A stretch of 64,000 nt of DNA. It comes from JBBBNV01 sp037137075. Lineage in GTDB: Bacteria > Bacillota > Bacilli > Paenibacillales > NBRC-103111. The notes below the pieces were generated by a model that did not search any database, was not told where the DNA came from, and saw only the letters and a program-made list of their open reading frames with translations. The translations under genes and the position numbers were made by a program. The DNA lies in contig NZ_JBBBNV010000007.1 in the NCBI RefSeq assembly GCF_037137075.1, forward strand, positions 1 through 64,000, written 5' to 3'. Below are positions 44,432 through 54,248 of the stretch, piece after piece (position 1 is the first letter of the stretch; each line of letters opens with the position of its first letter).

Positions 44432-44631
44432 CTGGATCACTTCCTAAACTTTTATCAGCCTTACTAACTTCGACATCAAGGGCAAAAATCCTTTTTCCAT
44501 ACCGATTGTTCAACATTTTGTGAAAAGTTTTGGACGGGCCGGAAATCATTTTTTCGCGGTTCTTTTTACGGCTACCTTCCGGCTTGTCCGCATATAGTGT
44601 ACAAATTCCCATGAATTACGGAGGCGCACGG

Positions 44632-46134
44632 ATGAAGCTATTGCGTATCATATCAGCTGTCATTGCCAGCTGCCTGCTGGTCGCCGCGGTTTGCTTCGCC
44701 GTCCTGCTTGCACAAGCGCATATACGGCCATTACCCGGGAAATGGAACAACGAGAGCTGGAATCCAGATGAAAAAAGCACCAATAAATGGTCGCTTCAGG
44801 TCCAAAATCATGTTCAGCGCTCCCAGCTTCTGACGGTGGATTTAACCGGTCTTGCGCCAAATGAAAGCCCGGTGCAAGTCAATCTGGAGCAGCTCGGATT
44901 AGAGACGAATGCCTCCGACCTCATAGCGCAGCTAGAGGGGCTGGAGGCTGGTTCATGGCTTGAACAAGCCTGGCAGCGCTGGAAGTGGCGGAACCGGATT
45001 TATACGCTCGAGTATTTATTCGAGCCCGGCCGGCTCAAAGCCGAGGTGGACCGGCTATGGCCGGATGTCGCCCTGCGGCAGCCCGTGGACGCCCAGCGCA
45101 TGATTACGACCGCCGATCAGGTCCAGTACATTCCCGGACAGCCCGTTCAGCGCATAGATACGGAGCTTTTGGCCATCCAGCTCCTGCAAGCACTCACCGC
45201 TTTTATAAGCGAGCATCCTTATGCCAATCCCGATTCGGACGGCCCTGCGTTACGTATAACCGCGCCTGCACTTACGGTAAACCCGGCCGTTACCGTGGAG
45301 ACCCTGCGCGCTGAAGGCATCGAACGCAAAATAACCGAATTCACAACCACCTTCTCCTCCGCCCAAAAAGGACGGGTGTACAATATCCAATCCACCGCTC
45401 ACAGTCTGCATGATACCCTTCTGAAGCCGGATGAGGTTTTCAACTATAATGACATCATTGCCGCCACCCGCAGACAATTCGGCTACCGTCCGGCACCTGT
45501 CATTTTTAACGGCCAGCTTGCGCCCGGTATCGGCGGAGGCATCTGCCAGGTCTCGACAACACTATACAACGCCGTGCTCCGGGCGGGCCTGGGCATTATT
45601 GAACGGCGCAATCACTCCTTGCCTGTTCGTTACGTCCCTCTCGGTCAGGACGCCACTTATGCAGAGGGGTATATCAACTTTCAATTCCGTAATACAAGCG
45701 GACATCATTTGTTAATCCGCACCCACACCGGTCCCGATTTCGTGACCGTGAAGCTTTTTGGAACACTGCCGCAGGAAATATCCTACTCCGTTCGTTCCCG
45801 TATCGCTCAAACATTACCGGCACCCGTCAAATATGTTCATAACCCTTCCCTGCCCCGGGGCGGCTCACAAGTGCTCCAGCAGGGCAAAACAGGCTATATT
45901 GTCGAGACCCTGCGGACACGCCTGGAGCATGGGAGCCCGGTGGCGGAGGAATTGATCTCTCGCGATAGCTATGCTCCTAGGCCGCTGCTGATCGCCGTTA
46001 ATTACGGAGGAAAGCTGCCAGCTCCCCCCTCGGAGCCCAACCACAGGCCACTGCTGGAGGACGGAGTAAGCGGACCGATTTATAAGCCCGATGTTGTTGT
46101 CCAGGCCATGGAGGGAATAGTTCTTATTGATTAA
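44632..46134 (+). CDS. VanW family protein with C-terminal G5-like domain
   Basis: 500 residues. There is a signal-anchor (LLRIISAVIASCLLVAAVCFAVLL), a peptidoglycan-binding-4-like middle region and the VanW core (DTLLKPDEVFNYNDIIAATRRQFGYRPAPVIFNG; GGGICQVSTTLYNAVLRAGL; RRNHSLPVRYVPLGQDAT). A G5-like segment (PRGGSQVLQQGKTGYIVETLRTR) ends it. Such proteins are exported wall-associated proteins of unknown activity. ATG 44632 is supported by GGAGG 7 bases ahead. Divergent from ftsE. Confidence 0.85.
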   Translation: MKLLRIISAVIASCLLVAAVCFAVLLAQAHIRPLPGKWNNESWNPDEKSTNKWSLQVQNHVQRSQLLTVDLTGLAPNESPVQVNLEQLGLETNASDLIAQLEGLEAGSWLEQAWQRWKWRNRIYTLEYLFEPGRLKAEVDRLWPDVALRQPVDAQRMITTADQVQYIPGQPVQRIDTELLAIQLLQALTAFISEHPYANPDSDGPALRITAPALTVNPAVTVETLRAEGIERKITEFTTTFSSAQKGRVYNIQSTAHSLHDTLLKPDEVFNYNDIIAATRRQFGYRPAPVIFNGQLAPGIGGGICQVSTTLYNAVLRAGLGIIERRNHSLPVRYVPLGQDATYAEGYINFQFRNTSGHHLLIRTHTGPDFVTVKLFGTLPQEISYSVRSRIAQTLPAPVKYVHNPSLPRGGSQVLQQGKTGYIVETLRTRLEHGSPVAEELISRDSYAPRPLLIAVNYGGKLPAPPSEPNHRPLLEDGVSGPIYKPDVVVQAMEGIVLID

Positions 46135-46199
46135 TCAAGGGACTGGTTTTATAATAATCATAATAGGTCTTTAGTCTTACGTGAGGGAGGTCCTCATCA

Positions 46200-46613
46200 A
46201 TGACCATGATAGAACTGCGCGTTGATCATTGCAGCAGCTGTGGAAAAGTCTATCAACGAAATGTACGCCAGCTTTGTCAGGACTGTATACACCAAGCCGA
46301 TTCGAACCTGGACAAATGCCTTTCCTTCCTCCGGCGGGACAAGAAAGCCAGCTCTCAGAGCCTAAGCGATCACACCGGGGTCCCAATCAAGGAGATTACC
46401 CGCTTTCTCCGCGAAGGCAAAATTTTGATTGTCGATTTCCCGAACCTGACCTACGCCTGCGCCAGCTGTGGCGGACCGATTCGGCAGCATAAGCTGTGCT
46501 CCCCCTGCAGCGAATGGCTCAGCCGGGACATTCGGAATATGTTCGAGGCCGAGCGTAAAGCAGCGGCAAACAGCGGCACCGGTTTTCATATGAAAGAACG
46601 ATACATACGATAA
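46200..46613 (+). CDS. YvyF-type flagellar operon protein (zinc-ribbon)
   Basis: 137 residues. Two zinc-ribbon-like cysteine sets, CSSCGKVYQRNVRQLCQDC and CASCGGPIRQHKLCSPC, flank a helical MerR/HTH-like middle (DHTGVPIKEITRFLREGKI). This is the pattern of YvyF, a protein normally encoded next to flgM in Bacillales flagellar operons; its function is not established. Here it is alone, without flgM/flgK neighbours. GGGAGG lies before the ATG and a terminator follows. Confidence 0.82.
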   Translation: MTMIELRVDHCSSCGKVYQRNVRQLCQDCIHQADSNLDKCLSFLRRDKKASSQSLSDHTGVPIKEITRFLREGKILIVDFPNLTYACASCGGPIRQHKLCSPCSEWLSRDIRNMFEAERKAAANSGTGFHMKERYIR

Positions 46614-46622
46614 TGTTCGGAT

Positions 46623-46653
46623 AAACCAGTCCTCTTACAGGGGGCTGGTTTTT
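46623..46653 (+). terminator. terminator after the yvyF-like gene
   Basis: AAACCAGTCC/GGGGCTGGTTT stem followed by TTT. The 214 bases from here to the argH terminator hold nothing I recognise. Confidence 0.75.
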
Positions 46654-46867
46654 ATGTTGCCGTGCAAGAGCGTCCAATTGTCATGACTTTGTTACTTTTG
46701 CAGCCTCGATCTGCGCCATACAACAGACAAAGGACACATCATCCGTCAAGCCCGGGAGCGGCAGCTAGCGGAAATCCGGTGTATCCCCCCCAGGACCGCT
46801 GTGTGCCGCATCGCAGCCGATCGTCTCCCTGTAAGATGGTCTCATCTCATCCTCCTAACGGCATGAA

Positions 46868-46903
46868 AAAGCCAGCAGCCCCTCATTCAGGCTGCTGGCT
46901 TTC
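46868..46903 (-). terminator. terminator of the arginine operon
   Basis: On the minus strand AAAGCCAGCAGCC pairs with GGCTGCTGGCTTT and is followed by TTTTTC, 10 bases past the argH stop. Confidence 0.85.
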
Positions 46904-46913
46904 TATACCCATG

Positions 46914-48329
46914 TTATTTGCTTTTGGCCAAATATTCGTCCACCCATCGGGCGGTTTCTTCCACTACGCCGGAAGCGCGGGCAATGGCATCGGACACCTG
47001 GTTAGTAGCCGTACCTCCGTATACATTCCGGGCGTTGACGACATTTTCCGGCTGAAGCACGCTATAAATGTTCTCGTCGAACAGCTTGGAGAACTGCTGG
47101 AATTCTTCAACCGACAAATCCAGCAAATACTTTTGATTCTGAATGCTGTACAGCACGAGCTTGCCGATAATCTCATGCGCTTGACGGAACGGAATTCCCT
47201 TGCTTGCCAAATAATCGGCAATATCCGTTGCGTTCGAGAAATCCTGGCTCACGGCTTGACGCATCCGGTCCCGGTTCACCTTCATGGTCGCAATCATCGG
47301 AGCAAACAGCTGCAGCGCGCCTTGCAGCGTGCGCACGGTGTCGAACATGCCTTCCTTATCCTCCTGCATGTCCTTATTGTAAGCAAGCGGCAGTGATTTC
47401 AAGACGGTCAGCAGCCCCATCAGGTTGCCGTACACACGCCCGGTTTTGCCGCGCACAAGCTCCGGCACGTCCGGGTTTTTCTTTTGCGGCATAATGCTGC
47501 TGCCGGTGCAGAAGGCATCATCCAGCTCTACAAAGGCAAATTCTGTGCTGGACCACAAAATGAGCTCCTCTGAAAGGCGGGACAAATGCATCATAATCAT
47601 GGACGCATTGGATAAAAATTCGATAATGAAGTCACGGTCGCTCACGGCATCCAGACTGTTTTCATACACCCGGTCAAATCCGAGCTGCTGAGCCACAAAA
47701 TGGCGGTCAATGGCAAACGTCGTTCCCGCAAGCGCGCCCGCTCCGAGCGGAAGCACGTTAATACGCTTGTAGCTGTCCTGCAGGCGCTCCACATCACGCT
47801 GGAACATGGATACATACGCCATCATATGATGAGCGAACAAAATCGGCTGCGCCCGCTGCAAATGCGTGTACCCCGGCACAATCGTATCGAGGTTCGCTTT
47901 CGCCTGCTCCACAAGAGCCTCCTGGAGCTTCTGCAGCATGCCGACAAACTCAACAACCCGCTTGCGCAGGTACAGGTGCATATCCGTCGCCACTTGGTCG
48001 TTGCGGCTGCGGCCGGTATGCAGCTTGCCGCCTACCGGGCCAATATCGTCGATCAGCGTTTTCTCGATATTCATGTGAATATCTTCATCGCTAATGGTAA
48101 ACTCGATTTCACCGCGGTCAATTTTGTTGCGCACCCGATGCAGTCCGTCCTTAATTTGCTCCACATCGTCCAGCGGCAAAATTCCGCACTTGCCCAGCAT
48201 CGTTACATGAGCCAAGCTGCCTTGAATATCCTCGACCGCCATCTCTTTATCAAACATAATCGAGGCCGTATATTCTTCTACCAGCTGATCTGTTTTTTTT
48301 GTAAACCGTCCACCCCAAAGTTTAGACAC
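46914..48329 (-). CDS. argH: argininosuccinate lyase
   Basis: 471 residues. It cleaves argininosuccinate to arginine and fumarate, the last step of the pathway. It starts SKLWGGRFTKKTDQLVEEYTASI, with the fumarase-superfamily signature SSIMPQKKNPD and TGRSRNDQVATDMHLYLR. The GTG at 48329 is the start (AAAGGAG 10 bases ahead); the frame open back to 48518 has no homology. It follows argG after 261 bases and a likely promoter lies in that gap. Confidence 0.96.
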   Translation of the reverse strand: MSKLWGGRFTKKTDQLVEEYTASIMFDKEMAVEDIQGSLAHVTMLGKCGILPLDDVEQIKDGLHRVRNKIDRGEIEFTISDEDIHMNIEKTLIDDIGPVGGKLHTGRSRNDQVATDMHLYLRKRVVEFVGMLQKLQEALVEQAKANLDTIVPGYTHLQRAQPILFAHHMMAYVSMFQRDVERLQDSYKRINVLPLGAGALAGTTFAIDRHFVAQQLGFDRVYENSLDAVSDRDFIIEFLSNASMIMMHLSRLSEELILWSSTEFAFVELDDAFCTGSSIMPQKKNPDVPELVRGKTGRVYGNLMGLLTVLKSLPLAYNKDMQEDKEGMFDTVRTLQGALQLFAPMIATMKVNRDRMRQAVSQDFSNATDIADYLASKGIPFRQAHEIIGKLVLYSIQNQKYLLDLSVEEFQQFSKLFDENIYSVLQPENVVNARNVYGGTATNQVSDAIARASGVVEETARWVDEYLAKSK

Positions 48330-48371
48330 CGAATTCCTGCTCCTTTCACTTGGCAACCTGCCTATAACCCC

Positions 48372-48380
48372 ATTATAGCA
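48372..48380 (-). promoter_or_regulatory. candidate argH promoter (extended -10)
   Basis: TGCTATAAT on the minus strand, 43 bases before the argH start. TTGTAC lies 20 bases upstream, too far for an ideal -35. It suggests separate expression of argH. Confidence 0.5.
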
Positions 48381-48590
48381 AAAGAAGCCGCAGTACGGTA
48401 CAAGTCTTGAGCATCCGCCCATGACCTGCACCGTGCCCTGACGGCTTTGATTCCATACAAGCGTTTCGCGGTACACGTAACTTGAAATCCGGCGTGGAGG
48501 GAGGCTGCCTGTGGTCAACAGGGAAATCGCTGCTCCGGCCCCTTACAACGGCTGCGCCCCATCCATTTCATCGGCTTTCCTGCATGAACG

Positions 48591-49832
48591 CTATTCTTTC
48601 TTGGCGTGTTGCTCTACGCCGGAACCGACCTTCAGACGGAGCGCGTTCAAGCGGATAAATCCGGTCGCATCGGATTGGTTGTAGGCTTGGCTCGGATCAG
48701 CTTCCATTGTAGCGATATCCGGGTTGTACAAGCTGACCGGGCTCTTCACGCCGGCTGCCATCACGTTGCCTTTATACAGCTTCAAACGAACTGTACCGGT
48801 TACGTTCTTCTGGCTCTCCGTGACCAGTGCCTGCACAGCCAGGCGCTCAGGCGCGAACCAGAAGCCGTTGTACACCAGTGTGCTGTATTTCGAAATGAGG
48901 GAATCACGCAGATGCATGACATCACGGTCCATGGTCAGTGATTCCATTTTGCGATGTGCGGTAAACAGAATCGTTCCGCCCGGCGTTTCGTACACCCCGC
49001 GGCTTTTCATGCCGACGAAGCGGTTCTCAACCATATCGACGCGGCCGATACCGTGTTTGCCGCCCAGCTCGTTCAGCTTCTCCATCACTTGCAGCGGGCT
49101 AAGCTGCTCGCCGTTTACGGCTACGCAATCGCCTTTATCAAACTCAAGCTCAACGTATTCGGCTTGATCCGGCGCCTTCTCCGGCGAAACGCTGAGCACA
49201 TACATATCTTCATTGGACTCCGCGCTGGAATCAAACCAAGGATCCTCCAGCATACCGCTCTCGAAGCTGATGTGCAGCAGGTTGCGGTCCATCGAGTATG
49301 GCTTTTTGGCTGTCGCTTGTACTTGAATGCCATGCTTCTCGGCATAAGCGATCATTTCTGCACGTCCCGGGAACATCTCACGGAAGGTTTCGTTCCGCCA
49401 TGGCGCAATAACCTCCAGTTCCGGAGCAAGCGCCGCCGCAGTAAGCTCGAAACGTACTTGGTCATTTCCCTTACCGGTTGCGCCGTGGGCAATGGCTGTA
49501 GCGCCTTCTGCGCGGGCGATGTCCACCATCCGCTTAGCGATTAGCGGGCGAGCAATGCTGGTTCCGAGCAAGTATTGGCCTTCATACAAAGCCCCTGCCT
49601 GGAACATCGGATAAATGAAATCCTTCGCAAACTCGTCACGCAGGTCATCAATGTATACTTTGCTGGCACCGGTCTTGAGCGCTTTTTCCTCTAGGCCGTC
49701 CAGTTCATCCTTTTGCCCGATATCTGCTGTAAATGCAATAATTTCCGCATCATAGGTTTCTTTCAGCCATGCCAGAATGACGGAGGTGTCCAGTCCGCCG
49801 GAATAGGCCAGAACAATTTTTTGCTTTGCCAT
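48591..49832 (-). CDS. argG: argininosuccinate synthase
   Basis: 413 residues. It joins citrulline and aspartate using ATP. The start KIVLAYSGGLDTSVILAWLKE contains the PP-loop SGGLDTS. AIAHGATGKGNDQVRFE, PWRNETFREMFPGRAEMIAYAEKHGI and NRFVGMKSRGVYETPGGTIL are family signatures. AAGGGGAA lies before the ATG. It follows argF by 28 bases. Confidence 0.97.
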   Translation of the reverse strand: MAKQKIVLAYSGGLDTSVILAWLKETYDAEIIAFTADIGQKDELDGLEEKALKTGASKVYIDDLRDEFAKDFIYPMFQAGALYEGQYLLGTSIARPLIAKRMVDIARAEGATAIAHGATGKGNDQVRFELTAAALAPELEVIAPWRNETFREMFPGRAEMIAYAEKHGIQVQATAKKPYSMDRNLLHISFESGMLEDPWFDSSAESNEDMYVLSVSPEKAPDQAEYVELEFDKGDCVAVNGEQLSPLQVMEKLNELGGKHGIGRVDMVENRFVGMKSRGVYETPGGTILFTAHRKMESLTMDRDVMHLRDSLISKYSTLVYNGFWFAPERLAVQALVTESQKNVTGTVRLKLYKGNVMAAGVKSPVSLYNPDIATMEADPSQAYNQSDATGFIRLNALRLKVGSGVEQHAKKE

Positions 49833-49860
49833 GATTCAAGTTCCCCTTTTTTCCTGAGTA

Positions 49861-50817
49861 TTAGCACATCGTAGCTGCCATAATCGCCTTTTGGGCATGC
49901 AAGCGGTTTTCCGCTTCGTCAAAAATAACCGAGTTCGGCCCGTCGATAACCTCTTCGCTGACCTCTTCTCCGCGATGGGCAGGCAGGCAGTGCATGAACA
50001 AGTAATCTTTCTTTGCGTGCTTCACCAGGTCGCCGTTGACCTGATAATTTTTGAATGCCTTTTCGCGTATCTTTTGCTCTTCCTCAAAGCCCATGCTCGC
50101 CCATACGTCCGTATAGACCACATCGGCATCACGAATCGCCTCGATCGGGTCCGTAGTCACCAGCAGGCTTCCGCCAGTCTGGGAAGCGACTTCTTTGGTG
50201 TTTTTGGAAATGCCCTCATCCGGCATGTAGCCCTCCGGCGAAGCGACCGCCACATGCATCCCAAGCTTAGCGCCGCCCATCATCAGGGAGTGCGCCATGT
50301 TGTTGCCATCGCCGATATATGCGATTTTCAGCCCTTCCAGACGGCCCTTCTGCTCCAGCACAGTCTGGTAGTCGGCTAACACCTGGCATGGGTGGGCGCT
50401 GTCCGTCAGCCCGTTAATAACCGGAATGGTCGCCCCGCGCGCCAGCTCGATGACCCGGCGATGCTCAAAGGTCCGAATCATAATGCCGTCCAAATACCGG
50501 GACATCACCTGCGCAGTGTCCCAAATGGTTTCCCCGCGTCCAAGCTGCAGATCGTTCTTGCTCAGGAACAGCGCGTGTCCGCCGAGCTGATACATTCCCA
50601 CTTCAAAAGAAACCCGCGTCCGGGTCGAGGATTTCTCAAAAATCATGCCGAGCGTCTTGCCCTTCAGCGGCTGATAGACCTCGCCCGCCTTCTGCTTGCG
50701 CTTGAGCTCCACCGCCAAATCAAGCAAATACCGAATTTCCTCTGGTGCATAATCAGCCAGCGCCAGGAAATCCTTCCCTTTCAAACCGAGCGCAATATCC
50801 TGCTGCATAAGTTCCAT
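49861..50817 (-). CDS. argF: ornithine carbamoyltransferase
   Basis: About 318 residues. It converts ornithine and carbamoyl phosphate to citrulline. Carbamoyl-phosphate loop SSTRTRVSFE, HPCQ motif (DSAHPCQVLADYQT) and the ornithine-binding HCLPAHRGEEV. ATG 50817 is preferred to the GTG at 50829 since GGGGTGAG precedes it. No carA/carB is in the operon, unlike B. subtilis. Confidence 0.97.
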   Translation of the reverse strand: MELMQQDIALGLKGKDFLALADYAPEEIRYLLDLAVELKRKQKAGEVYQPLKGKTLGMIFEKSSTRTRVSFEVGMYQLGGHALFLSKNDLQLGRGETIWDTAQVMSRYLDGIMIRTFEHRRVIELARGATIPVINGLTDSAHPCQVLADYQTVLEQKGRLEGLKIAYIGDGNNMAHSLMMGGAKLGMHVAVASPEGYMPDEGISKNTKEVASQTGGSLLVTTDPIEAIRDADVVYTDVWASMGFEEEQKIREKAFKNYQVNGDLVKHAKKDYLFMHCLPAHRGEEVSEEVIDGPNSVIFDEAENRLHAQKAIMAATMC

Positions 50818-50866
50818 CCGTACTCTCACCCCTGATCCAATATGATTAAACAGCGCTCCCCGACGG

Positions 50867-52063
50867 TTAAGCGTTCGTTCCCGCTGCAGCCTTGGCTTTC
50901 TCCGTCAGGACCTGATTCATTAGGCTGATGCCTTCTTCAAGCTCCTCTTCTGTAACGAGCAGGTTCGGAAGAAGCCGTACAACATTCGGTCCGGCCGGGA
51001 TGACAAGCAGTCCGGCTTCGTGCAGGGCAGGAATAACCTCTGCCGCCGGCACAGTCAGCTCCACGCCAATCAGCAGTCCTTTGCCGCGCACCTGCTTCAG
51101 CAGCGGATTGCCCGCCAAACGCGCATTCAGCTCCGCAATGAGCTTATTGCCGACCTGCTCCGCACGCTGCGCCAGCTTCTGCTCCAGCATCAGCTCAATC
51201 GTAGCTACGGCCGTTGCCGTTGCAATTGGCGTTCCGCCAAACGTTGTTGCGTGCGCTCCTGGAGTAAACGCTGCTGCAAGCTTCTCTTTTCCGAGCATAG
51301 CGCCCATAGGGAAGCCGCTGGCAATCCCTTTAGCCAATGTGAAAATATCCGGCTCAATGCCGTAATGCTCATAGGCGAACAGCTTGCCGGTACGACCCAT
51401 GCCGGTCTGGATTTCGTCGACGATAAGCAGCAGATCATGCTCCTTGCAAAGACGAACCACTTCCTGCACGAACGGCTCCGATGCCGGGTTAACCCCGCCT
51501 TCGCCTTGAACCATTTCCAGCATAATGGCACATGTTTTGTCGGTAATGAAGCCCTTCAAAGCGTCCGCATCATTAAACGGCGCATAAACGAAGCCTTCCG
51601 GAAGCGGATAAAATCCGTCCTTTACCTTATCCTGACCGGTTGCGGTCAAGGTAGCCAATGTACGGCCGTGGAACGACATATCAAAGGTAATGATTTCGTA
51701 CTTGCCTGTACCGAGCACTTTACTGTGATAACGGCGCGCGAGCTTGATTGCCGCTTCATTGGCCTCCGCTCCGCTATTGCACAGGAACACGCGGTCCGCG
51801 CAGCTGTTATCGGTCAGCAGCTTCGCCAGCTTCTCCTGATTCGGAATATGAAACAGATTGCCCACATGCCACAGCTCATCCAGCTGGCTGACCAAAGCGT
51901 CCTTCACCGCATCGGGAGCATGCCCCAGATTGGTTACCGCCAGACCGCTCATGAAATCAAGATACTGCTTGCCCGTGTTGTCCCACAACCGGCTGCCCTT
52001 TCCTTTTACCAGCGTAATCGGAAACCGGGCATAGGTGGGAAACAGATGACTTTGTTCACTCAT
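50867..52063 (-). CDS. argD: acetylornithine aminotransferase
   Basis: 398 residues, PLP-dependent. FLCNSGAEANEAAIKLAR, the ELxxQGE-type LEMVQGEGGVNPAS, LLIVDEIQTGMGRTGKLFAYEHYG and the PLP lysine in TLAKGIASGFPMGAML are visible. It transaminates N-acetylglutamate semialdehyde to N-acetylornithine. It follows argB by 85 bases. Confidence 0.96.
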   Translation of the reverse strand: MSEQSHLFPTYARFPITLVKGKGSRLWDNTGKQYLDFMSGLAVTNLGHAPDAVKDALVSQLDELWHVGNLFHIPNQEKLAKLLTDNSCADRVFLCNSGAEANEAAIKLARRYHSKVLGTGKYEIITFDMSFHGRTLATLTATGQDKVKDGFYPLPEGFVYAPFNDADALKGFITDKTCAIMLEMVQGEGGVNPASEPFVQEVVRLCKEHDLLLIVDEIQTGMGRTGKLFAYEHYGIEPDIFTLAKGIASGFPMGAMLGKEKLAAAFTPGAHATTFGGTPIATATAVATIELMLEQKLAQRAEQVGNKLIAELNARLAGNPLLKQVRGKGLLIGVELTVPAAEVIPALHEAGLLVIPAGPNVVRLLPNLLVTEEELEEGISLMNQVLTEKAKAAAGTNA

Positions 52064-52148
52064 TCCTTGTCACTCCTCTCTCCATTTGCACGCCTCTAAA
52101 AAATATCCTGGGCGTACCCATTCGCCCCTGTTCAACGAGAAAAAATCC

Positions 52149-52937
52149 TCATCGCAAAATCCGGGTGCCGATTGCCTCTCCCGCGAGCACGCGGCTGAGC
52201 ACGTTCGGTTCAGAGCCGTTAACAATAACGACCTCTTGGACCTTGCCTTGAATGCATTGTACAGCGGCCTTCACCTTCGGAATCATCCCGCCGTAGATAT
52301 CGCCGCTACCAATCATTTCATTGATGTCGTTTACCGTTACCTGCGGCAGAACACGCTTTTCACCGTCAACGGTTTTCATAATTCCCGGCACATCGGTTAC
52401 AACGATCATCCGTTCCACGCCAAGGTGGGAAGCGACCGCGCCTGCGGCAGTATCCGCATTAATATTGTAACGCTGTCCGCCTTCGCCAAGACCGACCGGC
52501 GCAATGACAGGCATATAGCCCATATCAACAATACCCTGCACAATCGCGGCATTGACGTCCGTCACATCCCCGACCAAACCGACCTCTGCCGCATTGGCGA
52601 CAGGAACCGCATGGATGAGATGCCCGTCTACACCTGACAAACCGAGCGCCTTTGCCCCGCTTTGCTGAATTTTACGAACGATTTCCTTGTTAATTTGACC
52701 GGACAGCACCATCTCGACCACGTCCAGTACAGCCTCGTTCGTTTTCCGCAGACCGCCCACAAATTCAGTCTCAATGCCCAGCTTCTCCAATGTAGTGGAG
52801 ATCGCAGGTCCTCCCCCATGCACGATGACCGGTATCGTCCCTTCATCCTGCAGCTTCTTCAAATCAGCGAAAAACACCTCCGGCAGCGCCGCCAGTGTGC
52901 TTCCGCCGCATTTCATCACGAAACAAGAACCGTTCAT
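52149..52937 (-). CDS. argB: acetylglutamate kinase
   Basis: 262 residues of the amino acid kinase fold: FVMKCGGSTLAALPEV (phosphate-binding lysine), PVIVHGGGPAISTTLEKLG, NINADTAAGAVASHL and the C-terminal GDIYGGMIPKVKAAVQCI. It phosphorylates N-acetylglutamate. It lacks the N-terminal helix that in arginine-inhibited hexameric forms mediates feedback, consistent with the ArgJ-based cyclic pathway. Confidence 0.95.
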   Translation of the reverse strand: MNGSCFVMKCGGSTLAALPEVFFADLKKLQDEGTIPVIVHGGGPAISTTLEKLGIETEFVGGLRKTNEAVLDVVEMVLSGQINKEIVRKIQQSGAKALGLSGVDGHLIHAVPVANAAEVGLVGDVTDVNAAIVQGIVDMGYMPVIAPVGLGEGGQRYNINADTAAGAVASHLGVERMIVVTDVPGIMKTVDGEKRVLPQVTVNDINEMIGSGDIYGGMIPKVKAAVQCIQGKVQEVVIVNGSEPNVLSRVLAGEAIGTRILR

Positions 52938-52985
52938 TCCCGTTAGCTCCTTTACGTTGCCTGAATCGCTTGTTTACAAACAAGA

Positions 52986-54212
52986 TTACGTCCGATATGC
53001 AGCATTTATCCGGACATATTCGTATGTCAAATCGCAGCCCCATGCTGTGGCTTGCCCCGAACCCATATGGAGATCGATGAAAATCTGCACCAATTCTCCG
53101 CGCAAATAGTCCAGCGCCTTATCCTCGTCGAACCTTACCGGTTTGGATTGCTCCAGTGTTACAATATCCCCCAGGCGAATATCGACCGTTTCCGTATTTA
53201 CCTGCTGCCCGCTCCGGCCTACGGCTGCAATAATGCGGCCCCAGTTCGCATCGGCCCCGAAGCATGCCGACTTCACCAGGCTGGAACCAATGACCGTCTT
53301 GGCGATAGCACGTGCGGCATCGTTAGAAGCCGCGCCGTTAACCTGCACCTCAATAAGCTTCGTTGCCCCTTCACCGTCGCGCGCAATCGCTTTAGCCAAA
53401 TATTCAGCCACATACCGGAAGCCCGCCGCAAAAGCCGCCCAATCGGCATGCTGCTCGTTCAGAGCCTCTGTGCCTGACAATCCGCTCGCCATGGCGATCA
53501 GCATGTCGTTTGTGCTGGTATCGCCGTCCACGGTAATCATATTAAAGGTCATATCCGTCACGTGGCGCAGCAGCTTCTGCAGCACCTCGTGCTCAATGAC
53601 TGCGTCCGTTGTCATAAACCCGAGCATCGTCGCCATATTCGGGTGAATCATGCCGGAGCCTTTGGCCGCTCCTGCAATATGTACCGATTGACCGCCGATC
53701 TTCACTTCAACGCACACCATTTTTTGGACCAAATCCGTAGTCAGAATCGCCTGACAGAAGTCCTCGGCTCCCGCCAAATCACCCTTCACTCGTTCAGGGA
53801 GCTTGACGATGCCGCCGGACACCTTATCCATTTTCAGCAATTCCCCGATAACGCCGGTTGACGTCACGCCTACCAAATGGTCCGCCACGCCGAACATGCG
53901 CGCCGCCTCCGAACGCATGGTGCGCGCGTCATCCTCGCCCTGCTGGCCTGTGCAGGCATTCGCATTCCCGCTGTTGACCAGCATGACCTGCAGCTTGCCT
54001 TCCACAGCAACACTCTCCTGCGTCACCTTCAGCGGCGCCGCCTGAAAAGCATTCAGCGTATACACTCCCGCCGCTACCGCAGGTACATCACAAACGATAA
54101 CGCCCAAATCGTGGCGATCGGTTTTCTTCAATCCGCAATGCAGCCCGCCGGCGCGAAAGCCTTTGGGTGTTGTAATCGATCCGGTCTCCACTACATTAAA
54201 CAGCTGCCCCAT
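52986..54212 (-). CDS. argJ: bifunctional ornithine acetyltransferase / N-acetylglutamate synthase
   Basis: 408 residues. It recycles the acetyl group from acetylornithine to glutamate. The self-cleavage site is GSGMIHPNMATMLGF, where the Thr becomes the nucleophile of the beta chain. The N-terminal part has NSGNANACTGQQGEDDA and the C-terminal part has MSGLSGTEALN-like and SSLVKSACFGADANWGRI blocks. It lies 36 bases after argC. Confidence 0.96.
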   Translation of the reverse strand: MGQLFNVVETGSITTPKGFRAGGLHCGLKKTDRHDLGVIVCDVPAVAAGVYTLNAFQAAPLKVTQESVAVEGKLQVMLVNSGNANACTGQQGEDDARTMRSEAARMFGVADHLVGVTSTGVIGELLKMDKVSGGIVKLPERVKGDLAGAEDFCQAILTTDLVQKMVCVEVKIGGQSVHIAGAAKGSGMIHPNMATMLGFMTTDAVIEHEVLQKLLRHVTDMTFNMITVDGDTSTNDMLIAMASGLSGTEALNEQHADWAAFAAGFRYVAEYLAKAIARDGEGATKLIEVQVNGAASNDAARAIAKTVIGSSLVKSACFGADANWGRIIAAVGRSGQQVNTETVDIRLGDIVTLEQSKPVRFDEDKALDYLRGELVQIFIDLHMGSGQATAWGCDLTYEYVRINAAYRT

Positions 54213-54248
54213 GTCCGCTTGTCTCCTCTTACACCAAAATACAATCTA

